A stretch of 64,000 nucleotides of DNA. It comes from Bdellovibrio sp. ZAP7. GTDB taxonomy: Bacteria; Bdellovibrionota; UBA1018; CAIMNF01. The notes under the pieces are model-generated. The model saw only the letters and a program-made list of their open reading frames with translations. It searched no databases and was not told where the DNA came from. Positions 1 to 6,958 of the stretch are shown here, piece by piece. The stretch spans positions 1-64,000 of the forward strand of contig CAMCGZ010000004.1 in the NCBI GenBank assembly GCA_945874535.1, given 5' to 3'. The stretch's first letter is position 1. Every line of letters begins with the position of its first letter. The position numbers were made by a program, and so were the translations under genes.

Positions 1-1842
1 CCGCGCGTTACGAGACAGGAATGAGAAGATCCCCTGCTGGTAGCGGTTCATTTCGCCGCTGTCTTGCTCGACGAAGGTCTCATGCCCGAGCACATAGACC
101 AGTTCTTTCAGATTGGCATTCATCTCGAGCTTCTGGAGTGCTTTTTCCATGATGGACGGAATGTCGGGCATTTCCATGTAGCCGTAACGGACCAGGACTC
201 GGTGAAATCCCTTACCGAGGGTTTGCACCTCAACGCGATCGTCCTCGCATTTACCGCCCCTGCAAAAATAGGGTACCGTCTCTGAGGTGACGGTGAGCAA
301 GAGAATGTCGGCATGGAGGGAGTGGAATCGCCTCACCATCCGGAGCACCACAGGTGGAACGCCGTTCGGATCGGAGGCGAGGAAGACGCCAATCCCGGGA
401 ATGCGGTAGGGGACCTCCTTCTCGAGGTTGTTCAAAAAGGCATCGAGCGGCTCGGCACTCCGCATGAAGTGGCGGGCGAGTAGGCTCCGTCCCACTTTCC
501 AGAGCCACATGACCAAGAAGAAGAAAGATCCGATGAATACCGGGATCCAGCCCCCATCTACAATTTTCAGCACGTTGGCAAAAAAGAAGGGGATGTCGAA
601 TGCCAGAAACACGAAGAGCACCAACCATGAAAGAGCCGGTTTCCACTTCCACTTGTGACGAGTCACCTGAAAATAGACCAATGAGGTGATGGTCATCGTC
701 CCGGTAACCGCCAAGCCGTAGGCTGATGCCAATTTAGTCGATTCTCTGAAAACCAGTACCAGTGCAATGCAAAGGACGGCCAAGGTGAGATTGATGAAGG
801 GGAGGTAGATCTGTCCCTCGCCGTGCTCAGAGGTGTGCTTCACCGTTAAGCGGGGGAAGTATCCCAGTCGAATCGCCTGTGAGGTCAGCGAGTAGGCACC
901 AGAAATGAGGGCTTGGGACGCGATCACGGTTGCCAGGGTGGCGAGTGCGATCATGGGGTACAAGAAGGTTTGCGGCACCATATTGTAAAAGGGACTACCC
1001 GTCGAATCCGGGTGAGTGATCAAAAAGGCGGCTTGCCCGAGGTAATTCAATACGAGGCATGGAAAAACAATGTAGAGCCAAGCTTTCCTGATCGGAATTT
1101 TCCCGAAGTGTCCCATGTCGGCATAGAGGGCCTCGCCCCCCGTGACCGCAAGGACGACCGAACCCAGCATTCTGAATGCATGCCATCCGTGTTCCTTGAA
1201 GAACTCGACGGCATAGACCGGTGAAAGAGCCCAAACCACACCCGGGGCGTTGGCAATGTGAATGAGTCCCAAAGAGCCCAGACAAATGAACCAAACGAGC
1301 ATGATGGGGCCGAATGCATTCCCGATCTTTTCTGTTCCATGTTTCTGAAATGCAAACAGGATGACCAGGATGACTAGGGTCAAAGGCACCACCCAGGCTT
1401 CCAGTGCGGGAGAGACGACCTTCAACCCTTCCACCGCGGAAAGAACCGAGATGGCAGGGGTGATGACGCCGTCACCGAACAAAAGAGCAGCTCCGATAAT
1501 CACCAGAATCGCAGTGAATCCGACTTTGCCGGGGCCCCGGATTTTCACCGACTCGGGAAGCAGAGCCAGGAGCGCCATGATTCCGCCTTCTCCGCGGTTG
1601 TCGGCCCTCATCATGAACACCACATACTTGAGTGTCACAATCATCATGAGCGCCCAGAAGATCAGCGATACCAGTCCGAACAGATTGGCTTGCACCGAGG
1701 CAGAGACTCCGTGAACCGGGTTCACGCATTCTTGAATGGTGTAGAGCGGGCTGGTTCCGATGTCACCGAACACGACACCGAGAGCGCCGAGCACCATGAG
1801 CATGGAATTGGATTTTTTTGTAGAATCACCGATGGTTGCCAT
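1..1842 (-). CDS. kup: Kup-family low-affinity potassium uptake transporter (3' end cut by the window edge)
   Basis: This is a multi-spanning inner-membrane protein that brings in K+ with H+. Reading the minus strand from the ATG at 1842 gives 614 codons without a stop up to base 1. E. coli Kup has about 622 residues, so only the last few are missing. The diagnostic N-terminal motif GDIGTSPLYT lies near residues 26-35. It is followed by about twelve hydrophobic segments and then a soluble C-terminal domain, as usual for the family. It is the last of three minus-strand genes after the NtrC-type regulator and a small lipoprotein. The 290-base gap in front of it suggests its own promoter. The family call is firm. 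Regulation cannot be read from the sequence. Confidence 0.95.
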   Translation of the reverse strand, partial: MATIGDSTKKSNSMLMVLGALGVVFGDIGTSPLYTIQECVNPVHGVSASVQANLFGLVSLIFWALMMIVTLKYVVFMMRADNRGEGGIMALLALLPESVKIRGPGKVGFTAILVIIGAALLFGDGVITPAISVLSAVEGLKVVSPALEAWVVPLTLVILVILFAFQKHGTEKIGNAFGPIMLVWFICLGSLGLIHIANAPGVVWALSPVYAVEFFKEHGWHAFRMLGSVVLAVTGGEALYADMGHFGKIPIRKAWLYIVFPCLVLNYLGQAAFLITHPDSTGSPFYNMVPQTFLYPMIALATLATVIASQALISGAYSLTSQAIRLGYFPRLTVKHTSEHGEGQIYLPFINLTLAVLCIALVLVFRESTKLASAYGLAVTGTMTITSLVYFQVTRHKWKWKPALSWLVLFVFLAFDIPFFFANVLKIVDGGWIPVFIGSFFFLVMWLWKVGRSLLARHFMRSAEPLDAFLNNLEKEVPYRIPGIGVFLASDPNGVPPVVLRMVRRFHSLHADILLLTVTSETVPYFCRGGKCEDDRVEVQTLGKGFHRVLVRYGYMEMPDIPSIMEKALQKLEMNANLKELVYVLGHETFVEQDSGEMNRYQQGIFSFLSRNAR

Positions 1843-2133
1843 GATTCGGCCACCATAACCGAAGCTCAAGAAGACGGCATTAAAAAATGAGAAATCGGAC
1901 AGCGGGGCTCCGGGTCTGATTCGGCGTCAAGAGGCGGGTCCCCGGGGGTGAACCTGGAGACCCGTAAGGTGGGATGGTCTTGATGGAAACAGATGGGTTG
2001 GGATAGCCGGATCCTGTGAGGAATCCAACTAGGGGACAGGCCGTCGAACCGGTCCCGGAGCCTCGCGGTCACTAATCGGGACTCTGGCGCAACGGGTCAT
2101 CACGACCGGCCTGCCGGGGTTCCGAATATCGCA
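1843..2133. other. Intergenic stretch with no recognised feature
   Basis: This 291-base gap lies between kup and the small lipoprotein gene. Short open frames exist on both strands, but their predicted proteins look random and none has a ribosome binding site. I see no hairpin followed by a T-run and no convincing promoter. It presumably holds the kup promoter and leader. Confidence 0.4.
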
Positions 2134-2499
2134 TCATGGGTTTTTCCTCCCGGAGCCTTCGAGTAGGAGGCGGGAGTCCGAATTGAGTTCGAAATTCTCG
2201 GGAAGCGTGCCGGTGTAGAGCACGCTTTCTGTTGAGATTCGGCCAATCGCGAGGCGGAGCTTCTTCCAGGCACCACCCCGATTGGAAACTTTGAGAATGA
2301 GTGCAGCTTCCGGATATTCCAAGGGACCGGTCATCACCACGACCCGATGGAGTGCGTGGTCCGGTAGGACCTCATACAAGTGACCGGAATACTCGACGTG
2401 ATTTTGAACGCTCAGGATCGTGGGGCCGGCAGCGACCGGCATCGGCCGGCAGGCCAGGAGCAGGAACAGGGGGCTGACTTTCAGGCTATCGATCCACAT
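2134..2499 (-). CDS. Small putative lipoprotein, unknown function
   Basis: A 121-residue protein. It starts with a short charged stretch and a hydrophobic run that ends in LLLAC (residues 13-17), which fits a lipobox with Cys17 as the lipidated residue. The mature part is about 105 residues, with alternating beta-like segments and no motif I recognise. It lies 91 bases after the end of the NtrC-type regulator on the same strand, with a GC-rich hairpin in between, so the two may be only partly co-transcribed. No strong Shine-Dalgarno precedes the ATG. It may be a cell-envelope accessory to the two-component system, but that is a guess from position only. Confidence 0.6.
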   Translation of the reverse strand: MWIDSLKVSPLFLLLACRPMPVAAGPTILSVQNHVEYSGHLYEVLPDHALHRVVVMTGPLEYPEAALILKVSNRGGAWKKLRLAIGRISTESVLYTGTLPENFELNSDSRLLLEGSGRKNP

Positions 2500-2551
2500 G
2501 TCCCGTGTATCGCAAGATCAGTGCCATGCCCAAATCGATGGAGGGGGAGGA

Positions 2552-2579
2552 GGCCCCCGGATCAAGTCGACCGGGGGGC
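2552..2579 (-). terminator. GC-rich hairpin between the response regulator and the lipoprotein gene
   Basis: The arms ggcccccgg (2552-2560) and ccggggggc (2571-2579) can pair over at least seven GC pairs with a 10-base loop. The hairpin lies just after the regulator stop codon in the minus-strand direction. No T-run follows, so it is at best a weak or Rho-assisted terminator, or an mRNA-stabilising hairpin. Confidence 0.4.
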
Positions 2580-2590
2580 GTTTCTCCTCT

Positions 2591-4063
2591 TCAGTGGGCG
2601 CTCATGCCCGATTCACTCACAGCGAGTGAGGAATTCTCTTCTTCCAGTCCTGGTTCCGGTTCATTGGCGCTCACGAGGCCATATTCGCGTTCCTTCCGGT
2701 AAAGAGTCCGGCGGTTGATACCCAGGATGTTCGATGCCTTGTCCTTCCGGCCTGCGGTTTTTTCAAGAATCAGCTTGATGTAACGCTCCTCGAGCTTCTC
2801 CAGAGTCGGGAAGTCGCGTGTCGCATCTCCGAAGAAGCTCTCCGGGCTCACGAGTTCATGAGTCGGCAAATCACCCTCATCGACCAATGCATCTCCACAC
2901 AGGACCACTGCGCGCTCGACCACATTCTCGAGCTCCCGGACGTTTCCTTCCCAGCGGAGGCGAAGCAGCTTCTGAATCGCTCGCTTGGTGAAGCCCTTGA
3001 CCATGGCTTGGTTCGCCGCAGCGTATTTCTTTAAAAAGTGCTCAGCAAGCAGTGGGATGTCTTCAGGGCGGTGACGAAGCGGTGGAATCTGAATCGGAAT
3101 CACCGAGAGCCGGTAAAAAAGATCGTCCCGGAAACGGCCGTCTTTCATTGCTGCGCGAAGGTCCTTGTGTGTGGCAGCGATAATCCGAACATTCACATCA
3201 ATGGCGATGTTCTCACCGACCGCACGGATCTTTCTTTCCTGGATCACCCGCAGAAGCTTCGACTGAAGGAGCGGATTCATATCCCCGATCTCATCGAGGA
3301 AAATGGTACCGCCATTGGCTTCTTCAAAAAGACCGCGTTTTCTCTGGATGGCTCCGGTGAAGGAACCCTTGGCGTGCCCGAAAAGTTCCGATTCCAGGAG
3401 ATTCTCTGGAATCGCGGTACAGTTGATGGCAATGAAGGGCTTGTTGGCCCGAGGGCCGCTCCGGTGAATCGCTTGTGCGATCATTTCTTTCCCGGTTCCG
3501 GATTCACCCGTGATGAGGACATTCGACGAAGCCCCCGACACCCGCTCGACAAGATCGAAGATCGCCTTCATGTTCTGGCTCTTTCCGATCACATTGCCAT
3601 AAGACCAGGTCTTCCGGACTTCTTGACGGAGAACGGTATTGTCTTGCTGGAGCTTTCTGAACTCAATGGCCCGTTCCGTGACCGTGTTCAGCTCGGCGAG
3701 CTTGAACGGCTTGGTGATGTAATGAAAGGCGCCTTTTTGCATGGCCTCGATGGCGGTCTCGATCGTTCCGAAACCGGTGGCGAGGATGACGGGGATCTCG
3801 GGTCTCAATTGTTTTAATTGCGCAGTCAATTCGATGCCGTTCATTCCCGGCATCTTGATGTCAGAGATGATGAGGTCGATTTCGCCTTCGTCTTCGTTTC
3901 TCGCGAGCGAGCCTCCTTCAGAGAGTGCAGCCAGGGCCGAAGTGGCGTCGGCGAAGCTGTGGATTTTGTGTCCCTGGTCTGTGAAGACATCGGAGAGCAA
4001 TGTCCTCATGTCGGGTTCGTCGTCAATGATCACTATCGAATAGATGTTGGTTGGTTTCTGCAT
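2591..4063 (-). CDS. Sigma-54-dependent response regulator, NtrC family
   Basis: A 490-residue activator of RNA polymerase containing sigma-54. The receiver domain covers about residues 8-130, with acidic residues D14 and D15, phospho-acceptor D68 and K118. The AAA+ domain has Walker A GESGTGKE (186-193), the sigma-54 contact loop GSFTGA (233-238, with Ser in place of the usual Ala) and Walker B around FLDEIG (255-260). A Fis-type helix-turn-helix lies near 440-462, followed by an acidic Ser/Glu-rich tail of about 25 residues. The receiver carries a small acidic insertion before its phospho-Asp strand. The gene is divergent from a histidine kinase at 4227, its likely partner, across an AT-rich palindromic region. 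It has no good Shine-Dalgarno. The target genes are unknown. Confidence 0.93.
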   Translation of the reverse strand: MQKPTNIYSIVIIDDEPDMRTLLSDVFTDQGHKIHSFADATSALAALSEGGSLARNEDEGEIDLIISDIKMPGMNGIELTAQLKQLRPEIPVILATGFGTIETAIEAMQKGAFHYITKPFKLAELNTVTERAIEFRKLQQDNTVLRQEVRKTWSYGNVIGKSQNMKAIFDLVERVSGASSNVLITGESGTGKEMIAQAIHRSGPRANKPFIAINCTAIPENLLESELFGHAKGSFTGAIQRKRGLFEEANGGTIFLDEIGDMNPLLQSKLLRVIQERKIRAVGENIAIDVNVRIIAATHKDLRAAMKDGRFRDDLFYRLSVIPIQIPPLRHRPEDIPLLAEHFLKKYAAANQAMVKGFTKRAIQKLLRLRWEGNVRELENVVERAVVLCGDALVDEGDLPTHELVSPESFFGDATRDFPTLEKLEERYIKLILEKTAGRKDKASNILGINRRTLYRKEREYGLVSANEPEPGLEEENSSLAVSESGMSAH

Positions 4064-4157
4064 GGTGCGGAGGAATACATTTTTTCAGATGAAAAAGAAT
4101 CTAAAAAATAGCTGTTTCACATTATTTTCCGAGGATGGAGAATTTGAAGATTATCTG

Positions 4158-4187
4158 AAGATTTATATTTTATTTGTATAAAATCTT
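4158..4187. promoter_or_regulatory. AT-rich imperfect palindrome in the divergent regulator/kinase promoter region
   Basis: The 163-base gap between the two divergent signalling genes is far more AT-rich than its surroundings. Within it, AAGATTTATA (4158-4167) and TATAAAATCTT (4177-4187) form an inverted repeat with one extra base in one arm. A direct copy of GAAGATT lies just upstream (4147-4153). TATAAA-like -10 elements occur on both strands. This is a plausible operator for autoregulation, but it rests on sequence symmetry alone. Confidence 0.45.
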
Positions 4188-4226
4188 GATTCCATCTTTA
4201 GCGGCTTGTTGGTATGACTTCACCCC

Positions 4227-5339
4227 ATGGTGACTCGTCAGAACATCCTGGTCCTCGGATTCGATCCAGATGAACAAATCAGGTTGGTAGAATTATTGTC
4301 CGCTGGCGGGTCGAAGTGTCCCTTCTGTGTTTGGATCGAGCCGGGTGTCGATGCGCCGGATCTGGTGATCGAACGGTTTCATTCCGGAATTCAGCACGTG
4401 TCCCGCATTCATCATGTGCCGGTGCTTGGCGTGGTGAGAGCGTCGGACGCATCAGAGATTCAGTTTGATTTCAGCTATCAAGACTTGCTTCTTTGGGAAA
4501 CGCTGACAGCCGATTGGCTCAGGATATCTATCGGACGCGTGATTCAGAGATTCGCGCTCGAGAGTGAGAGACGTGAGGTGGAAGCGAGGATGATTGTCCG
4601 GGAACGTCTCGGTTCGGTGGGGCTTTTTGCCTCGAGTATCGCGCACGAGATCGGAACACCCCTTGGAGTCATTCGCGGTAAAGCCGAATATCAGTTGTTG
4701 AAGCATCAGGACGATCCCCGTTATGTGAGGGATCTCAATGTGGTCATTCAACAGGTGGATCGCATTGCCCGGTATGTCAGGGGCGTGGTGAATCTGGGTT
4801 CTGGCAATCATGGCGGCACCCTGGTTACGGTGAAGCTCTTTTCCATGATGGGGGAGGTTCTGGAGTTGATGAAGCCCGCGCTTCATGCGTCGGGAATCAC
4901 TGTGGATTTGAGTTGTGAAGAAAGCAAGGTCGGGCGGGTGAGAGTCGAGCCCGAGTCGTTTCGGCAGGTGCTCTTCGAGTTATTCTCGAACTCCATTCAT
5001 GCGATCGATAGCGCCATTCGTAAGGGATTGATTCAAGAAGGCAAAATCCGCGCATCCTACCGGATTCAGGATGGCCGGATCGTGTGTTCTTTCTCGGATA
5101 ACGGTATCGGGATGAGTGCAGATGAGCTCGAGAGTATCTTTCATCCCTTCCGCTCGAATAAAGGGTTTGGTGAGGGTTGGGGTCTGGGACTGTCTATCAG
5201 TTACAGACTGATTGAAAGTTGGAACGGGACTTTGAGTGTTCAAAGTGAGCCCGGTCGCGGAACTCTGATCACCTTTTCCTTACCCGAGGCGACGGATCAG
5301 GTCCGTCCGCAGGTCGATCAGGCTCTCCCGGGACCCTGA
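4227..5339 (+). CDS. Sensor histidine kinase with a receiver-like N-terminus
   Basis: A 370-residue protein with no membrane segment, so probably cytoplasmic. Residues 1-115 look like a receiver fold (hydrophobic strands such as NILVLGF) but lack the usual phospho-Asp pattern, so this is probably a pseudo-receiver or a ligand-binding input. The dimerisation/phospho-acceptor motif is AHEIGTPLG with His140. The ATPase domain has an N-box around ELFSNSIHAI (N255), G1 DNGIG (291-295), an F-box around FHPF and G2 GWGLGLS (318-324). It is divergent from the NtrC-type regulator and is probably its cognate kinase. Its last 60 bases overlap the convergent small gene at 5280-5633. The ATG at 4227 is chosen because it is the first start in frame after the AT-rich region. 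Confidence 0.9.
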   Translation: MVTRQNILVLGFDPDEQIRLVELLSAGGSKCPFCVWIEPGVDAPDLVIERFHSGIQHVSRIHHVPVLGVVRASDASEIQFDFSYQDLLLWETLTADWLRISIGRVIQRFALESERREVEARMIVRERLGSVGLFASSIAHEIGTPLGVIRGKAEYQLLKHQDDPRYVRDLNVVIQQVDRIARYVRGVVNLGSGNHGGTLVTVKLFSMMGEVLELMKPALHASGITVDLSCEESKVGRVRVEPESFRQVLFELFSNSIHAIDSAIRKGLIQEGKIRASYRIQDGRIVCSFSDNGIGMSADELESIFHPFRSNKGFGEGWGLGLSISYRLIESWNGTLSVQSEPGRGTLITFSLPEATDQVRPQVDQALPGP

Positions 5340-5633
5340 GAGGCTTTCATCCGTGCTCACGATCCGCTTGACCAGGGGATCTCCGTGTCCGAAAAGCCAC
5401 GTCAGGAAGTGGTTTTTATCCATGCCCGGTCCGCTCAAGGCGCAAAAGCGGTGGCGCTCGATGTGCCGGACCAATTCCATGTATGTTTTGAGGCGGTGGA
5501 TGGGCGATTGGGAGACTCTTTTATAGTGATGCTCGATTGGGTGGCCTCTTTCGCTTGTAAATTCCATCAAGAAGATTTCTGTGGACCCGATCCAGAGCAA
5601 GAGTGAGATGTGAAGTGGTGTAGGTGGCGACAT
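5280..5633 (-). CDS. Small conserved-looking protein of unknown function
   Basis: A 117-residue protein. The ATG at 5633 is preceded by a good Shine-Dalgarno (AAAGGAAA about eight bases upstream), the main reason to accept it as a gene. The protein is basic, rich in His, Arg and Leu and predicted mostly helical, with no signal peptide that I trust and no recognised domain. It follows the cytochrome-like gene on the same strand after 96 bases, and its 3' end overlaps the kinase gene by 60 bases in convergent orientation. A shorter plus-strand frame at 5385-5606 competes for the same DNA but is less convincing. Confidence 0.55.
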   Translation of the reverse strand: MSPPTPLHISLLLWIGSTEIFLMEFTSERGHPIEHHYKRVSQSPIHRLKTYMELVRHIERHRFCALSGPGMDKNHFLTWLFGHGDPLVKRIVSTDESLSGSRESLIDLRTDLIRRLG

Positions 5634-5729
5634 GATCGGATTTCCTTTCGGTCGTGATGAAGCAAGGACTGCGCCAGCAATGGGCGTTTTGGTTCCATTT
5701 GGAGTGCATTGCCGGACGGAACGTCCCGA

Positions 5730-6899
5730 TCACCGGAGTTCGAGTCCCTTCTTCAAGAAAGCACTCCCCCAAAGCTCGAGCAGTCGCTTCCTCACTTCCT
5801 CCGGGATCCGGGTGCCTGAGCTACCCGTGTAGCCGGCAATCACGCTTCGCTCCAGCTTCCGGTAGCAGAGATCCGATCGAGGCGTGTGCGGGACCTCTCG
5901 GATGCAAGACTCATAGAACCTTTCGTGCAGGGTTTCTTGATTTCTAGGCGTCAATACCTCAAATGCGCTCCCAAGTAAGAAAAGCGCATCTCCCCGTTGT
6001 TCGGGACTGAGTTCCTGTTTCATAGAACCGTACAAGTCGGTTACCGCCCTCCAGTACCAGACCAGGCTCGACCGGTCGGTTGCCGACTCTTGAAGTTTTC
6101 GTGCTTTCACGATGTGTTGGCGGGCTCGTTTCAACAGGGATGTTCCTGTGATTCGAATCTTTTTTGGGGTGGACTCCCGCGACCACGCTTCCAGATCCCT
6201 GATCCATCCGGACAGGTCGGCGCCGAGATACTTGGGAAGGGTTTCGAGCTCGAGCAGGGGTTTGAGCACACCCAGGAGACGGGCCGGATGGCCCGCAGTG
6301 CGGGCTTCGAGAGATAGCAACTCATAGAGAGCTTCTTCCAAGATGAACTGGGAATCCGATGAGGGGATGGGACGTCGGATCACTTGCCTGAATTCCTCAA
6401 ATGCCTGCTCGATGTGTCCCACGCTTCTCAAGTACCTTCCTCGGTCGATCGGATTCCAGAGGACCAGTTCTTTGTCTTCAATCGGGTGTGCGATCGGCGA
6501 TTTGGAACCGGATGCGGAGTGGCACTCGAGGCAGGTCGTGCTCAAGGTACGGAACAAGGCTCTCGAATAGGCGGTTTGCCCGAGTCTCCAGGCAGAGGTC
6601 ATCTGGTTTGCCTGCTCGGGGAGGGCTTCTCCCAGGATGGAGTAAAGTTGCCCCGTGCCTTGGGTCGACTTTTGTGTGCTCACCCGGTGCGCGAGACGCC
6701 CCAGGCGCTCCATTCTGACTTCAACCTTCTGGTGCTCCGGTGAACCCGGTTGGGGAAGGGGGCGGGCTAGATCGTGATTCAGGTTCAACAAGATGGCGTG
6801 AAGCTCGATCATGCCCGTTTTGAGTGCACTGTCGTCGGCATTGCAGAGCAGGGGGAGGATCAACACGAAGGAAGTGATTGTAAAACGGAAACGTTTCAT
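5730..6899 (-). CDS. Periplasmic cytochrome c'-like protein with a long helical C-terminal domain
   Basis: A 389-residue protein with a clear signal peptide (hydrophobic residues 7-19, likely cleaved near CNADD). The single haem-attachment motif CLECH sits at residues 123-127, at the end of a roughly 100-residue helical region. This is the layout of cytochrome c'/b562-type four-helix bundles, whose CxxCH is near the C-terminal end. The remaining 250 residues are helical with repeat-like Leu/Ala patterns and may form a TPR-like scaffold. No partner electron-transfer gene is adjacent. It is divergent from ppsA with a 59-base gap. I am confident in the export and haem motif, less so in the cytochrome c' assignment. 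Its function is unknown. Confidence 0.72.
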   Translation of the reverse strand: MKRFRFTITSFVLILPLLCNADDSALKTGMIELHAILLNLNHDLARPLPQPGSPEHQKVEVRMERLGRLAHRVSTQKSTQGTGQLYSILGEALPEQANQMTSAWRLGQTAYSRALFRTLSTTCLECHSASGSKSPIAHPIEDKELVLWNPIDRGRYLRSVGHIEQAFEEFRQVIRRPIPSSDSQFILEEALYELLSLEARTAGHPARLLGVLKPLLELETLPKYLGADLSGWIRDLEAWSRESTPKKIRITGTSLLKRARQHIVKARKLQESATDRSSLVWYWRAVTDLYGSMKQELSPEQRGDALFLLGSAFEVLTPRNQETLHERFYESCIREVPHTPRSDLCYRKLERSVIAGYTGSSGTRIPEEVRKRLLELWGSAFLKKGLELR

Positions 6900-6958
6900 G
6901 CCCGGGTCACTTCAGGTTTCGTGCCGGAGTCTGGCTTGAACTTTGCTGGTATGCGGGC

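Noticed and set aside
3038-3817. 259-codon plus-strand open frame opposite the NtrC-type regulator
   Set aside because: The regulator has all domain motifs on the minus strand; this frame looks random.
5385-5606. 73-codon plus-strand open frame
   Set aside because: It competes with the minus-strand gene 5280-5633, which has a good ribosome binding site; this one does not.
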